Assembly (NCBI RefSeq): GCF_014651775.1
Contig: NZ_BMXN01000011.1
Span: 1-64,000, forward strand
Source of the DNA: Vreelandella hamiltonii
GTDB lineage: Bacteria; Pseudomonadota; Gammaproteobacteria; Pseudomonadales; Halomonadaceae
Length of the DNA stretch: 64,000 nt
Reading direction: 5' to 3'
Shown: piece after piece, positions 26,863 through 36,632 of the stretch
How the letters are laid out: the number at the start of each line of letters is the position of its first letter
Position numbering within the stretch: position 1 is the first letter of the stretch
Notes under the pieces: model-generated
Database searches by the model: none
Seen by the model: only the letters and a program-made list of their open reading frames with translations
Told to the model about the DNA's origin: nothing
Program-made: the position numbers and the translations under genes

Positions 26863-27393
26863 ATGCAAATCTATCTATCACGCCCCCTGATCTGGCTGGC
26901 GCTGCTTGGCCTGCTGTTGAGCGGCTGCGCTGTCACTGACGTGCATCGCAGCGACCCCATCAGCCGACAAGCCAGCTGGGCCCTGCTGCCCCTCGCCAAT
27001 CACTCTGAAACACCGCTCGCCGGGCATAAGGCGGAAGCCAGTCTGGTCACACTGCTACAGCAACGTGGCATTCAATCGCTCCGCCAAGCGCCGCGATCAA
27101 GCGCCCTGGATTTGCTCAGCCTACCCAGCGACCAGGACTACCAGGCGGCCCTTGCCTGGGCCCAGCAGCAAGGCGTGCGCTACGGCGTGACCGGCTCGGT
27201 GGATGAGTGGCAATACAAGTCGGGGCTGGATGGCGAACCGGCGATTGGCATCAGCCTGCGAGTGGTGGATGTGAATAGCGGCGAGATCGTGTGGAGCGCC
27301 AGCGGGGCGCGCACTGGCTGGGGATTCAGCAGTACCAGCGGCGTCGCGCAAAAACTCATGGCGGATCTCGTCGATACGCTGCCTTTGCAATAG
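26863..27393 (+). CDS. pelC: PelC, Pel export lipoprotein
   Basis: Outer-membrane lipoprotein that forms a ring funnelling Pel toward PelB. The 176-residue product (172 in P. aeruginosa) has a lipobox LLLSGC (Cys 22) followed by Ala, which fits outer-membrane sorting. The middle matches the family: SWALLPLANHSETPLAG and GVRYGVTGSVDEWQYKSGLDGEPAIGI split over residues ~40-150. GGAG lies 10 nt before the ATG. The 82-bp gap after pelB holds a small hairpin (CAACGGC/GCCGTTG, 26798-26814). Confidence 0.93.
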   Translation: MQIYLSRPLIWLALLGLLLSGCAVTDVHRSDPISRQASWALLPLANHSETPLAGHKAEASLVTLLQQRGIQSLRQAPRSSALDLLSLPSDQDYQAALAWAQQQGVRYGVTGSVDEWQYKSGLDGEPAIGISLRVVDVNSGEIVWSASGARTGWGFSSTSGVAQKLMADLVDTLPLQ

Positions 27394-27404
27394 AGAGGTC
27401 TGCC

Positions 27405-28766
27405 ATGGCCACGCACATCGACGAACTGCAACCCGCGCTTGCACCTCGCTGGCTGCGCTATCTGGAAGCCCTCGTCATCACCCTGGCGCTGCCCGTGATT
27501 GGCTGGATCATTAACCCAAACGACCCGCTGCTGCTGGGTAGCGGATTGACCTGGCTGCTGGCCATTGCCCCCCTACTGGTGGGGATGCGCTATGGCTTTG
27601 CCATGGGCTTTGGCAGTGCGTTGCTCAGCGTTGCCATCATGGGATTGGAAGGGTTCTGGTACCACGGGGATGTACTGGCAGAGCGTGCTCAGCGGCTACC
27701 CATTGCCGTTGCGCTCATTCTGGTAGGCATGGTGGCGGGTGAAATGGCGGACGTATGGCGGCGGCGATTGCAGCAAATGGCCATTCTGCACCGTGCCCAA
27801 TCGACTCGCCTGGAGGAGTTCGTGCGCCACTATCAGCTGCTGCGGGTCTCCCACGATCAGCTAGCCGAACGTCTGGCCGCCAATCCGTTTACCTTGCGAG
27901 ATGCGCTACGGGCACTGGAAGAGAAATTCCTGTCGCTCTCCTCGCATCAGGATCCCTTGGCGCAGCATGGTGGCGAGCTGCTGAACTTCTTGGCGCTGCA
28001 CACACGCATCCAGCAAACCGTCCTGCTGCCGGTGAATCAACAGCGGCGGCTGTTACCTCACGCAGCGATCTGGTTTGGGGGCGAAAAGTCCCTGGATTGG
28101 CATGACTCGATGCTGGCGGCCTGCCTGGAACAACGCCGCATGATCTGCCTGAAAAGCGCCATGACCCAAGGGTTCAATGTGGATAACGCCCCCCTGCTCG
28201 CCGTGGTTCCGCTGATCGATGTCGAAGAGCATATTCACGCGGTGGTGGCAGTGACCTCGATGCCCTTCATCGATTTTCATCGCGGGCATCTACACCTGCT
28301 GGCGGTGCTTGGGGCACAGCTTGGAGATATGCTTCACCATACTCAGCACCCTGGCCAAGGAAACAGTGGCGACCAGCATGCCGTGGTCGCTCAGTGGGTA
28401 CGCCATGCACGAGAGCATCAGCTCACCTCGCTGCTTGTGACCATCGCTTTTGCACAGCCGCTGAACGACTTGCAGATTCAAAGAATCATCGACAGCGTGG
28501 TACGCCAACAGCGCGGCCTGGACCGTAGTTGGGTGGTGCATCAGGCAAACCTACCCCCGCGCCTTCATGTACTCCTCCCCTTGACCCAGCCACGCGCCTT
28601 TGCCATCTACGCAGAGCGGCTGCAGGAACTCTTTGCCTCGGAGCCTGGCCTTGGCGAAGCCTGTCAGGCCATTCGCCTCGGCTACCAAGTGATTGATGGG
28701 CGGCTATCGGCCAAAAAACTCCTCTCGCTTCGCAATCTCCCAGAGGTGTCCCATGCGCCGTCCTGA
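27405..28766 (+). CDS. pelD: PelD, c-di-GMP-binding inner-membrane regulator of Pel synthesis
   Basis: Inner-membrane receptor that activates Pel polymerisation when c-di-GMP binds. The 453-residue product (455 in P. aeruginosa) has four membrane segments in the first ~115 residues, a short coiled coil, a GAF domain (about 175-310) and a degenerate GGDEF domain (about 320-440). The inhibitory-site motif RxxD is present as RGLD at 370-373, next to positions 367-370 of the Pseudomonas protein, while no GGDEF active-site signature exists. So it should bind but not make c-di-GMP. AGAGG precedes the ATG. It overlaps pelE by 14 bp. Confidence 0.95.
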   Translation: MATHIDELQPALAPRWLRYLEALVITLALPVIGWIINPNDPLLLGSGLTWLLAIAPLLVGMRYGFAMGFGSALLSVAIMGLEGFWYHGDVLAERAQRLPIAVALILVGMVAGEMADVWRRRLQQMAILHRAQSTRLEEFVRHYQLLRVSHDQLAERLAANPFTLRDALRALEEKFLSLSSHQDPLAQHGGELLNFLALHTRIQQTVLLPVNQQRRLLPHAAIWFGGEKSLDWHDSMLAACLEQRRMICLKSAMTQGFNVDNAPLLAVVPLIDVEEHIHAVVAVTSMPFIDFHRGHLHLLAVLGAQLGDMLHHTQHPGQGNSGDQHAVVAQWVRHAREHQLTSLLVTIAFAQPLNDLQIQRIIDSVVRQQRGLDRSWVVHQANLPPRLHVLLPLTQPRAFAIYAERLQELFASEPGLGEACQAIRLGYQVIDGRLSAKKLLSLRNLPEVSHAPS

Positions 28767-29808
28767 TGCGCCCCCCCATGCCAGTTGGCGCGTGTTGATA
28801 AGCCTGTGCTGGCTGGTAGCGGGCTTGGGCATGGAGGGGTGGGTAGCCAACCGCTGGGTGGTGGATAGCTGGGTCGTGGATAGAGGGAGCGCCAGCCTTG
28901 GGGCACCCTCGCTGACGCTCCTGGCCGGACACGCGGCAGGAAGCATCTTGCTGGCCGAAGGCCTTCGGCGGGCGCTACCGCTCCACTATCAGCAGCCCGT
29001 ATTGGGCAGCCTTTTGCTGCTGTTCTTGCTGCTGTTCCTGTTGCCAGGCATTGCCTTGGTAGGGCTACTGCTGGCCGTATTGCCAGCGCTCTACTTCGCG
29101 GCACCGGAACGTGACCGCGCTTGGCAAACGCTGGACTTGCCGCCGCTACCCTATCGGCCCCTGACGCCCCCCAGCGCGGATTCGATGGCCATGCGCGAGG
29201 GGCTCACCAGCATCCTTAACTTCACTGATAGCCCGGTAGCTCGACAAGAAGCGATTTTGGCCTGCCGCCATTTGCCGCCAAGGCAGGCCATTGGCCTACT
29301 GCGTTTAGGGCTGGCAGACCCGACCGATGATGTGCGCTTGCTGGCCTACTCCATGCTGAGCGGCATCGAGCGTGATTTAGACGAGCGTATTCAGCAGCTG
29401 ACAGCCACCCGTGACCAGCACGGTGACCCACATGGCCATCATGCCGAAGCGCTCGCCATGCTGAACTGGGAGTACGACTACCTGCATCTCGCCCAGGGCA
29501 GCACGGCACATTTCTATTTGACCCAGGCACTGAGTGAGATCGACAGCGCCATTCGGCTTGCCAACTCCGCCCATCGCCAGCTGTTACGCGGTCGCTTGTG
29601 CTTGGCACTGAAAGCGTTCGACAGCGCAGAAGCCGCGTTTACGCAGTGCGCATTGCTAGGCATGGAGGAGGATGACCTGGCCTCTTACCGCGCTGAGCTG
29701 GCCTTCCAGACACGGCGTTATCACGACATGCAGGCGCAGCTTGCCCGGCTGAGCCCTGGCGCCGCCCAACACCCTGTGCTGCACCCCTTGATGGAGTATT
29801 GGCGATGA
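28753..29808 (+). CDS. pelE: PelE, inner-membrane TPR protein of the Pel synthase
   Basis: A 351-residue protein (329 in P. aeruginosa) with hydrophobic segments in the first ~120 residues and helical TPR-like repeats in the remainder, consistent with PelE, which bridges PelD and PelG with PelF. Residues near 33-42 carry a short WVVD duplication. GAGGTG precedes the ATG. It overlaps both pelD (14 bp) and pelF (4 bp, ATGA), so the set is one transcription and translation unit. Confidence 0.9.
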   Translation: MRRPDAPPHASWRVLISLCWLVAGLGMEGWVANRWVVDSWVVDRGSASLGAPSLTLLAGHAAGSILLAEGLRRALPLHYQQPVLGSLLLLFLLLFLLPGIALVGLLLAVLPALYFAAPERDRAWQTLDLPPLPYRPLTPPSADSMAMREGLTSILNFTDSPVARQEAILACRHLPPRQAIGLLRLGLADPTDDVRLLAYSMLSGIERDLDERIQQLTATRDQHGDPHGHHAEALAMLNWEYDYLHLAQGSTAHFYLTQALSEIDSAIRLANSAHRQLLRGRLCLALKAFDSAEAAFTQCALLGMEEDDLASYRAELAFQTRRYHDMQAQLARLSPGAAQHPVLHPLMEYWR

Positions 29809-31382
29809 CATGGCCCACGTTGGGTAAACGCGATATACCGGCAGATGTCATTTTACTGCTCGAGGGCACGTACCCCATGGTGCGGGGCGGCGTCAGTGCC
29901 TGGGTGGATCAGCTGATTCGAGGGCTGCCCCACCTGCGCTTTGCCTTGGTCTTCTTGGGTGGTCGCCCTGATCACTACCAAGGCATTTTGTTTGAGCGGC
30001 CCGCAAACGTCGTGCATCTGGAGTGCCACTATTTGATGGACGACCTGCCTTCGTTATCGGTCATCAAAGCGCGTCAAGGCAAAGCCAGTACGTTCAACAC
30101 CGTGCGTGAACTGCACGACAACCTGCGCAACCCCGAGCAGCAGGACCCGCTACGCGCCCTGTGTGATGTAGCGCAAATGATTGGCCAGCGGGGCGGCTTG
30201 AGCCGGGAGGATTTTCTGCATAGCCAGGCGGCTTGGCAGCAAATCGTTGACCACTACCTCACCCACGTCACCGAGCCCTCCTTCATCGACTACTTCTGGT
30301 CAGTGCGCAATATCCATGCGCCACTGTTTTTGCTGGCCAGCATTGCGCAAGGGCTGCCTAAAGGGCGCTGCCTACATGCCATATCCACCGGTTACGCGGG
30401 GTTTCTCGGTGCACTGGCGCACCATATTCATCACCTCCCCTTCGCGATTACCGAACATGGCATTTACACCAAGGAGCGACAAATCGATCTACTGGAAGCG
30501 AAGTGGATCAAAACCTCCACCGACGCGCTTTCACACGGTTTTCAGATCGATACGGGCTACCTTCGCCAGATGTGGATTCGCTTTTTCCAGGGCCTTGGCC
30601 GCATGAGCTATGCCAGCGCCTCGCACATTACCACGCTACACGAAGGCAACCGCCTACGGCAGATACAGGACGGTGCCGAGAAGGCGCGCACGCGAATTAT
30701 TCCCAACGGTATTCAAATAGAGCGCTTCGCCCCGCTACGCAGCGCGACCGCCAACAATCAGCAACCGATTGTGGCGCTACTGGGGCGCGTGACGCCTATC
30801 AAGGATATCAAGACCTTCATTCGCGCGATGCGCCAGCTCATCAGCCAAGTCCCTGATACCCAAGGCTGGATTGTCGGGCCCGACAGTGAAGATCCTGCCT
30901 ATGCCCAGGAGTGCCGCGATTTGGTCCAGCAACTAGGGGTAGAGAAGCAGGTGCGGTTTCTCGGCTTCCAACGTACCGAGGAGATACTGGCCCAGGTGCG
31001 CTTGGTGGTGCTGACCTCCATCAGCGAAGCCCAGCCGCTGGTGGTATTGGAAGCCATGGCGGCGGGCATACCGGTGGTGTGCAGCGATGTCGGTGCCTGC
31101 CGCGAGCTGGTGACCGGCGACGCGACACGCCAACAGGCGGCGGGGCAGATCGTGCCCATCGCCAATCCCATGGCCACTGCCCATGCCATGGAGCAACTGC
31201 TGACGCAGCCCGCTAGATGGCTGGACGCTCGCGCGGCGGGCATAGCCCGCGTAGAGGCCGACTACACAGACGCCTTGATGATGACGCGCTATCAGCAGCT
31301 GTATGACGAGGTCATGACGCCCACCGCCATTCCGATGTCGGCAGCGGCTCGCTTGTTCACCGCGCTGGGCAGGCGCCAATAG
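29805..31382 (+). CDS. pelF: PelF, cytoplasmic Pel glycosyltransferase
   Basis: GT4-family transferase that polymerises Pel in the cytoplasm from UDP-sugars. The 525-residue product (507 in P. aeruginosa) has LLLEGTYPMVRGGVSAWVD at the acceptor domain, ITEHGIYTKERQIDL in the middle, GRVTPIKDIKTFI in the nucleotide-sugar domain and the EX7E motif (EAQPLVVLE) near residue 410. The ATG overlaps the pelE stop (ATGA). A TTG two codons earlier is in frame but unlikely to be used. Confidence 0.95.
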   Translation: MTWPTLGKRDIPADVILLLEGTYPMVRGGVSAWVDQLIRGLPHLRFALVFLGGRPDHYQGILFERPANVVHLECHYLMDDLPSLSVIKARQGKASTFNTVRELHDNLRNPEQQDPLRALCDVAQMIGQRGGLSREDFLHSQAAWQQIVDHYLTHVTEPSFIDYFWSVRNIHAPLFLLASIAQGLPKGRCLHAISTGYAGFLGALAHHIHHLPFAITEHGIYTKERQIDLLEAKWIKTSTDALSHGFQIDTGYLRQMWIRFFQGLGRMSYASASHITTLHEGNRLRQIQDGAEKARTRIIPNGIQIERFAPLRSATANNQQPIVALLGRVTPIKDIKTFIRAMRQLISQVPDTQGWIVGPDSEDPAYAQECRDLVQQLGVEKQVRFLGFQRTEEILAQVRLVVLTSISEAQPLVVLEAMAAGIPVVCSDVGACRELVTGDATRQQAAGQIVPIANPMATAHAMEQLLTQPARWLDARAAGIARVEADYTDALMMTRYQQLYDEVMTPTAIPMSAAARLFTALGRRQ

Positions 31383-31399
31383 CTATTGGAGGAGGGGTC

Positions 31400-32782
31400 A
31401 TGGCGGGCATTGGTTTCGAACTTCGGCGGTTACTGCGCCAGGACAGTTACGTCAGCCTGCTGCGTGCGTATGGCTACGCAGGCTTGATCAGCTCTGGCCC
31501 TTGGGTGCTGTCGATACTGGCAGTGATGGCACTAGGGGTATTGTCGACGGCGGCAAGCCCTGGCGGCAGTGCCCATGTGACGGAGTTTTTGGTCTCGGTC
31601 ACTTGGCTCGTGGCCAGCTCACTGCTGCTGACGTCACTGGTGCAGCTGCTGTTTACCCGCTTTGTGGCCGACCGACTGTTTGAAAAACGCGACAGCGCGA
31701 TTCTGCCCAATCTGTTTGGCCTGCTCACGCTGGTGGTGCTCGTTGCGGCCAGCGTCGGGGCAAGCCTTCTATGGTTCACCTTTCAAGGCACGCCATGGCT
31801 CTATCAGCTTGAAATGCTGATCAGCTTCATCGTGCTGAGCATGATCTGGTGCGTCACGGTGTTCGTTGCCGGCGTAAAAGCGTATCGCCAGGTCTTGTGG
31901 GCCTTTGCGTTTGGCTACGGCGCCACCTTTGTGGGCGGCATGCTGCTGAGCAGTTACGGGTTGGTCGGGCTATTAGGAGGCTTTGTGCTGGGTCAGAGCC
32001 TGCTGCTCTTTACGCTGCTGGCGATGGTGATTCGCCACTATCCCAGCGATCGGCTATGGGCCTTTGACCTGCACCGGGCTGGACAGTGTCATCGGGCGCT
32101 GATGGCGATTGGCTTGTTTTATCAGCTCGGTATCTGGGCAGATAAGCTCGTCTTCTGGTTTCATCCTGGCACCTCGGAAACCATTATTGGCCCGCTGCGC
32201 GCCTCACCCATTTACGACTTGCCCATTTTTCTGGCTTACCTCTCCATCGTACCGGGCATGGCCGTGTTCATCATGCGTATGGAAACGGATTTTGCAGAGC
32301 GCTGCCAGACCTACTACGACGCCATACGCCAAGGCGATACGCTGCTGCACATTGAAGATCTGCGCGGCGAGATGGTGGCCAGTGTTCGGCATGGCATTTA
32401 CGACATCTTCAAGGTGCAGGGCATGACGGTCATGGCCCTGCTACTCAGTGGGCCAACCCTGTTTACCTGGCTCGGCTTCTCCCACTGGTACCTGCCGCTA
32501 TTCAACATCGACATCGTGGCGGTCGCCATACAAGTGCTGCTGATGGCCATCTTGAACGTGCTGTTTTATCTCGACCGCCTGAAGCCTGCGCTTTGGCTGT
32601 GCCTGCTGTTCTTCATCGCCAACGTGCTACTCACTCTGCTCAGCCAGATGCTGGGCCCAGTGTTTTACGGCTATGGCTATGCGCTGTCGCTGCTGTTTAC
32701 GTCGCTGGTGGGGCTCGCGGTACTCGATCATGAGTTTGAGCAACTCACCTTCCAGACCTTCATGCTTCAGCCCCATCGGTAA
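31400..32782 (+). CDS. pelG: PelG, Pel transport protein (PST/MATE-like)
   Basis: Inner-membrane protein with about 12 transmembrane helices that forms the synthase with PelD, PelE and PelF and probably moves Pel across the membrane. The 460-residue product (456 in P. aeruginosa) starts MAGIGFELRRLLRQDSY, a strongly conserved PelG head. GGAGGGG lies 8 nt before the ATG. Last gene of the cluster; it converges on waaA with only 34 bp between stops and no visible terminator. Confidence 0.95.
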   Translation: MAGIGFELRRLLRQDSYVSLLRAYGYAGLISSGPWVLSILAVMALGVLSTAASPGGSAHVTEFLVSVTWLVASSLLLTSLVQLLFTRFVADRLFEKRDSAILPNLFGLLTLVVLVAASVGASLLWFTFQGTPWLYQLEMLISFIVLSMIWCVTVFVAGVKAYRQVLWAFAFGYGATFVGGMLLSSYGLVGLLGGFVLGQSLLLFTLLAMVIRHYPSDRLWAFDLHRAGQCHRALMAIGLFYQLGIWADKLVFWFHPGTSETIIGPLRASPIYDLPIFLAYLSIVPGMAVFIMRMETDFAERCQTYYDAIRQGDTLLHIEDLRGEMVASVRHGIYDIFKVQGMTVMALLLSGPTLFTWLGFSHWYLPLFNIDIVAVAIQVLLMAILNVLFYLDRLKPALWLCLLFFIANVLLTLLSQMLGPVFYGYGYALSLLFTSLVGLAVLDHEFEQLTFQTFMLQPHR

Positions 32783-32816
32783 GCAGCCAGAGCATAAAGA
32801 GAGTGAGTGCCCACTA

Positions 32817-34118
32817 TCAGGAAGGCCTCGGGATCAGCTGCTCGATGCCCGTCAAGGTACGTGCGAGCGCCCCGCGCTGGGCTTGAATGACCGCCTTGCC
32901 CGCTTGGCCCGCCTGTTGGGCACGGGCCGGGTGGGCAAAGGCATCTACCAGCGCACTGGCGAGCGCATCGTGGGAAGCGACCACCGTCAGTGCCTTGGCC
33001 GCCAAGAGCGGCTCGGCAACATCGCTGAAGTTCTCCAGCGACGGACCACACAGCACGGGCTTACCCAGCGCAGCAGGTTCCAACACGTTGTGCCCGCCCA
33101 GTGGCACCAGACTCCCCCCCACATAGGCGACGCTGCCCGCAGCATACAGCGTCGCCAGCTCGCCCAGCGTATCCCCCAGGTAGACCTGGGTGGCGGGCGT
33201 GACGGGCTGTTGCTGGCTTCGACGACTGACCTTGAACCCTTCACGCTCACACTGGGCCGCCACTTCATCAAACCGCTGTGGATGCCTGGGCACCAGCACT
33301 AACAGCGCCGCGGGGAAGCGCGAAAGCAATTGGCGATGGGCAGCCAGCAGCAGCGCTTCTTCCCCGTCTCGGGTAGAGCCCGCGACCCACACGGGACGCT
33401 GACCCCACACATTAAGTAAGTACTCACTCTCTTCCAATAGCCTTTCAGGAAAGGCTTGTTCGAACTTCAGTGACCCCACCACGGTGGTGGATTCAGCCGC
33501 ACAGCCCAGCGCGTGAAAACGCTCGGCGTCCTCTGGCGACTTGGCAGCCAGCCACGTCACGTTGGCCAAGGCCCCCTGCATCAGCGGGCGCAAACGCTGG
33601 TAGCGGCCAAACGCGCGGGGCGATAGTCGGCCGTTCACTACGGCAACGGGCACCGCCTGCCGATGGCAGGCGTGAAGCAGGTTCGGCCACAGCTCGGTTT
33701 CAAACAGGATGGCAAGGTCCGGCTGTACGCGAGCCACAAAACGCCTGGCCGCGCCGGGAAAATCCAACGGCAAAAAACGGTGGGCAAGGCGCGTCTGGTC
33801 GGCAGTCTCCTGTTCTGCTATCAACGCCTGTGCCTGTCTGGCGCCGGTAGCCGTCATGGTGGTCAGCAGCAGGCTGTGGTGAGGAAAGCGCGCCAGCAGC
33901 CCTTCGATCAGCGGGCGTGCGGCGCGCACTTCCCCCACGGAAGCGCAGTGCAGCCAAAGGCGCGGCGCGGGCGGCAGAGGTTCAAGACGCAGTCCCAGCC
34001 GCTGGAGTCGTGAGCAAGTGGGGACTTGCTCACGCCAGATGCGCCAGCCAATCAAGGGCGCCAGCCCATACAGCACAGCCGAATAGGCCAGCCGTGGCCA
34101 GCGGGGGGCAGTCATCAA
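32817..34118 (-). CDS. waaA: 3-deoxy-D-manno-octulosonic acid (Kdo) transferase
   Basis: Adds Kdo from CMP-Kdo to lipid A precursor at the inner membrane. The 433-residue GT30 product has an N-terminal membrane anchor ([15 protein letters not shown]), [16 protein letters not shown] with the catalytic glutamate, and [22 protein letters not shown] in the nucleotide domain. The start ATG at 34118 overlaps the hldE stop (ATGATG); the second ATG at 34115 is equally possible. It ends the leftward opsX-like/hldE/waaA set. Confidence 0.94.
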   Translation of the reverse strand: MMTAPRWPRLAYSAVLYGLAPLIGWRIWREQVPTCSRLQRLGLRLEPLPPAPRLWLHCASVGEVRAARPLIEGLLARFPHHSLLLTTMTATGARQAQALIAEQETADQTRLAHRFLPLDFPGAARRFVARVQPDLAILFETELWPNLLHACHRQAVPVAVVNGRLSPRAFGRYQRLRPLMQGALANVTWLAAKSPEDAERFHALGCAAESTTVVGSLKFEQAFPERLLEESEYLLNVWGQRPVWVAGSTRDGEEALLLAAHRQLLSRFPAALLVLVPRHPQRFDEVAAQCEREGFKVSRRSQQQPVTPATQVYLGDTLGELATLYAAGSVAYVGGSLVPLGGHNVLEPAALGKPVLCGPSLENFSDVAEPLLAAKALTVVASHDALASALVDAFAHPARAQQAGQAGKAVIQAQRGALARTLTGIEQLIPRPS

Positions 34119-35545
34119 CTTTCGCGATCCAGAATCGAGCTGATCATTGCCGTGGTGGAAACACCATCCTCGAAGCCCAGCACCTTGACTTCGCCACCGT
34201 TGGCAATCACGGCGCTGCCGCCAGCAATGTCTTCGGGGCGGTAGTCGCCGCCTTTGACCAGAATATCCGGCAGTACTTGCTCGATCAGGGCGGCAGGCGT
34301 GTCGTCACTGAACGGCACCACCCAATCCACCGCGCCGAGCCCCGCCAGCACCTGCATCCGTCGGTTCAACGGGTTGATGGGGCGCTTCGGCCCTTTCAAC
34401 CGGCCAATGGACGCATCATCGTTCACCGCCACGACCAGCCGGTCACCCAGGCGCTTGGCCTGTTCCAGGTAGGCCACATGGCCTGCGTGGAGAATATCGA
34501 AGCAGCCATTGGTCATCACCACCCGCTCACCGCGCAGCTGCGCAGCGCGAACGGCATCGACCAGAGGCGCTGGCTCGATCACGCCGAACTCGGCCAGCTT
34601 GTCGCCATGCAGCGCGGTGTAAAGCTCGGCAATGGAGAGCGTGGCGGTACCCGGCTTGGCCACCACCAGGCCCGCGCCCAAGTTGGCCAGCATCATGGCT
34701 TCCGGCAGCGCATGGTTAGCGGCCAGGGCCAGGCCCATCAGGCCAATCACGGTATCGCCAGCCCCCGTGACATCGAACACTTCCTGGGCACGGGTGGGCA
34801 GGTGCAGCGGTGCGTGGCCTTCACGGATCAGCGTCATGCCCTTCTCGCTGCGGGTAATCAGCAGCGCTTCCAGTGCCAGCTCGGCACGCAGCGCTTCGCC
34901 ACGCTCGGCCAGGATAGCGTCGGTGGCGCAGGGGCCCGCCACGGCCTCGAACTCGGCCAGGTTAGGAGTGATCAGGCTGGCTCCCCGGTACTTGGTGAAA
35001 TCCTGACCCTTGGGGTCGATCAGTACCCGCTTGCCGTGCTGGCGAGCCATCTCGATCAGCCGCTCGACCTGATTCAACGTGCCCTTGCCGTAATCCGACA
35101 GGATCACCACGTCGCATTCGGGCAGCGCCTGTTCCACTTGTGCCAGCAGGGCGCTGGTGTCCACGCTATCGAGGCGCTGCTCGAAATCCAGGCGCAGCAG
35201 CTGCTGGTTACGGCTCATCACACGCAGCTTGGTAATCGTTGGGACATCAGGGCTGCGCTGGAAGTAAGTGCTTACATTGGCTGCCGCCAGGCGCTTCGTG
35301 AGCAGCTCGGCATTGTCATCCTCTCCCACCAGGCCCGCCAGCGCGGCGTGCCCACCCAATGACGCCACGTTGAGCGCCACATTGGCCGCGCCGCCGGGGC
35401 GGTCATCGGCATCTTCCACGCGTACCACGGGCACCGGCGCTTCCGGTGAGATACGCGAGGTGCCGCCATGCCAGTAGCGGTCGAGCATGACATCCCCGAC
35501 CACCAGTACGCGGGCATGTTCCAGGGCGGTTAGATCAACTTTCAT
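34115..35545 (-). CDS. hldE: bifunctional heptose 7-phosphate kinase / heptose 1-phosphate adenylyltransferase
   Basis: Carries out two steps toward ADP-heptose for LPS. The 476-residue product has an N-terminal ribokinase-type domain (1 to about 320) with [17 protein letters not shown] and [11 protein letters not shown], and a C-terminal nucleotidyltransferase domain (about 340-476) with [12 protein letters not shown]. Length equals that of the E. coli protein. AGGAC lies upstream of the ATG. It overlaps its neighbours on both sides (11 bp with the heptosyltransferase gene, 4 bp with waaA). Confidence 0.97.
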   Translation of the reverse strand: MKVDLTALEHARVLVVGDVMLDRYWHGGTSRISPEAPVPVVRVEDADDRPGGAANVALNVASLGGHAALAGLVGEDDNAELLTKRLAAANVSTYFQRSPDVPTITKLRVMSRNQQLLRLDFEQRLDSVDTSALLAQVEQALPECDVVILSDYGKGTLNQVERLIEMARQHGKRVLIDPKGQDFTKYRGASLITPNLAEFEAVAGPCATDAILAERGEALRAELALEALLITRSEKGMTLIREGHAPLHLPTRAQEVFDVTGAGDTVIGLMGLALAANHALPEAMMLANLGAGLVVAKPGTATLSIAELYTALHGDKLAEFGVIEPAPLVDAVRAAQLRGERVVMTNGCFDILHAGHVAYLEQAKRLGDRLVVAVNDDASIGRLKGPKRPINPLNRRMQVLAGLGAVDWVVPFSDDTPAALIEQVLPDILVKGGDYRPEDIAGGSAVIANGGEVKVLGFEDGVSTTAMISSILDRES

Positions 35546-36632
35546 CCGAGAGTCCTGTTGTGGTGTGCGCTGCGCTATGCGCCAGCAGCGCGTCTAACTT
35601 GGCAATGACGTCGTCCGCCTTGATCAGGTCCATGGCATCGGCATGCCGCACCCGCTGCCCCCAGCTCACTTCGTCCACCGATTTATGCAGATAGGTGCGT
35701 ACCGCATCGGGATACGCATTGACGGCAAAATCGCGCCACAGATAGGGCGCAGCCCGCTGGGGGTTGGTGGTGGCATAGAGGCCAAGCGTCGGCGTACCCA
35801 TGGCATTGCCCATATGCGCAGGACCCGTATCCGGGGCAATCACCGCGCGAGCGTTATCGATCAGCGCCAGCACGCCCTTCAGCGAGGTGCCGCCGATGGC
35901 ATTGATGACGCTCCCCGGCTGGCAGAGCGCCTCGATATGGTCGCCCATTTCACGCTCCAGGGGGCTACCGCCCCCCGTGAGCACGCTCTTGAGACCATGC
36001 TGTACCCAGGCGTGTTCAATCACGCTGGCATACCCTTCCACGGACCAGTTGCGAAAATTGCGCAAGCGCGCATTGCTACAGGGGTTGATCACCAAATAAG
36101 GCGTGTCGCCACTGATTGCCCGGGCTTCCTCGTAGGCAACGGCAGGCACCGCGAGATTCCACTCCAGACGCTCGTCTTCGACGCCCAGCAGACGCGCAAA
36201 ATCCATGAACGACTCCAGCACATGGGCGTTCTCGTGGGGGGCTAGCTGGTGCTGGGTGAACCAGTGCTGGGCGTCCTTGGCACGGGCCTTGTCATACCCT
36301 ACCCGGACGCTGGCTTTGAGACCGAGCGAGAGCACACTGGCACGAATGGCCTGCTGCATATGCAGCAGCACGTCGAAGCGGGTATCGGCCAGCTCACGCC
36401 AGATGGCCCGCATGCCGGCAAGCCCGGTCGCTTTGTCGTACACGACGAACTCGACCCCGGAAAGCCCGGCCAGTAAACTGTGCTCCCCCTTGCCGATAAT
36501 CCAGGTAATGCGCGCATGCGGCCACTGGCGCTGCAACGCTCGCACCGTGGGCACGAGATTGCACACGTCTCCCAACGCGGAGAGGCGCAAAATGGCAATA
36601 TGGTTTGGTTGAGCAGGCAGAGAGGGCTTCAT
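35535..36632 (-). CDS. GT9 heptosyltransferase, OpsX/WaaC-like
   Basis: A 365-residue family 9 glycosyltransferase, probably adding the first heptose to Kdo of the inner core. The head [20 protein letters not shown] and the C-terminal [21 protein letters not shown] are typical of the OpsX branch of heptosyltransferase I. Operon position with hldE and waaA supports an inner-core role. Its ATG at 36632 overlaps the ATG of the divergent kdkA-like gene in the tetranucleotide CATG. Its own Shine-Dalgarno is weak. Confidence 0.87.
   Translation of the reverse strand: MKPSLPAQPNHIAILRLSALGDVCNLVPTVRALQRQWPHARITWIIGKGEHSLLAGLSGVEFVVYDKATGLAGMRAIWRELADTRFDVLLHMQQAIRASVLSLGLKASVRVGYDKARAKDAQHWFTQHQLAPHENAHVLESFMDFARLLGVEDERLEWNLAVPAVAYEEARAISGDTPYLVINPCSNARLRNFRNWSVEGYASVIEHAWVQHGLKSVLTGGGSPLEREMGDHIEALCQPGSVINAIGGTSLKGVLALIDNARAVIAPDTGPAHMGNAMGTPTLGLYATTNPQRAAPYLWRDFAVNAYPDAVRTYLHKSVDEVSWGQRVRHADAMDLIKADDVIAKLDALLAHSAAHTTTGLSDES

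Noticed and set aside
33917..35362. 481-codon frame on the plus strand opposite hldE and waaA
   Set aside because: It crosses two well-conserved genes on the other strand and shows no recognisable domain.
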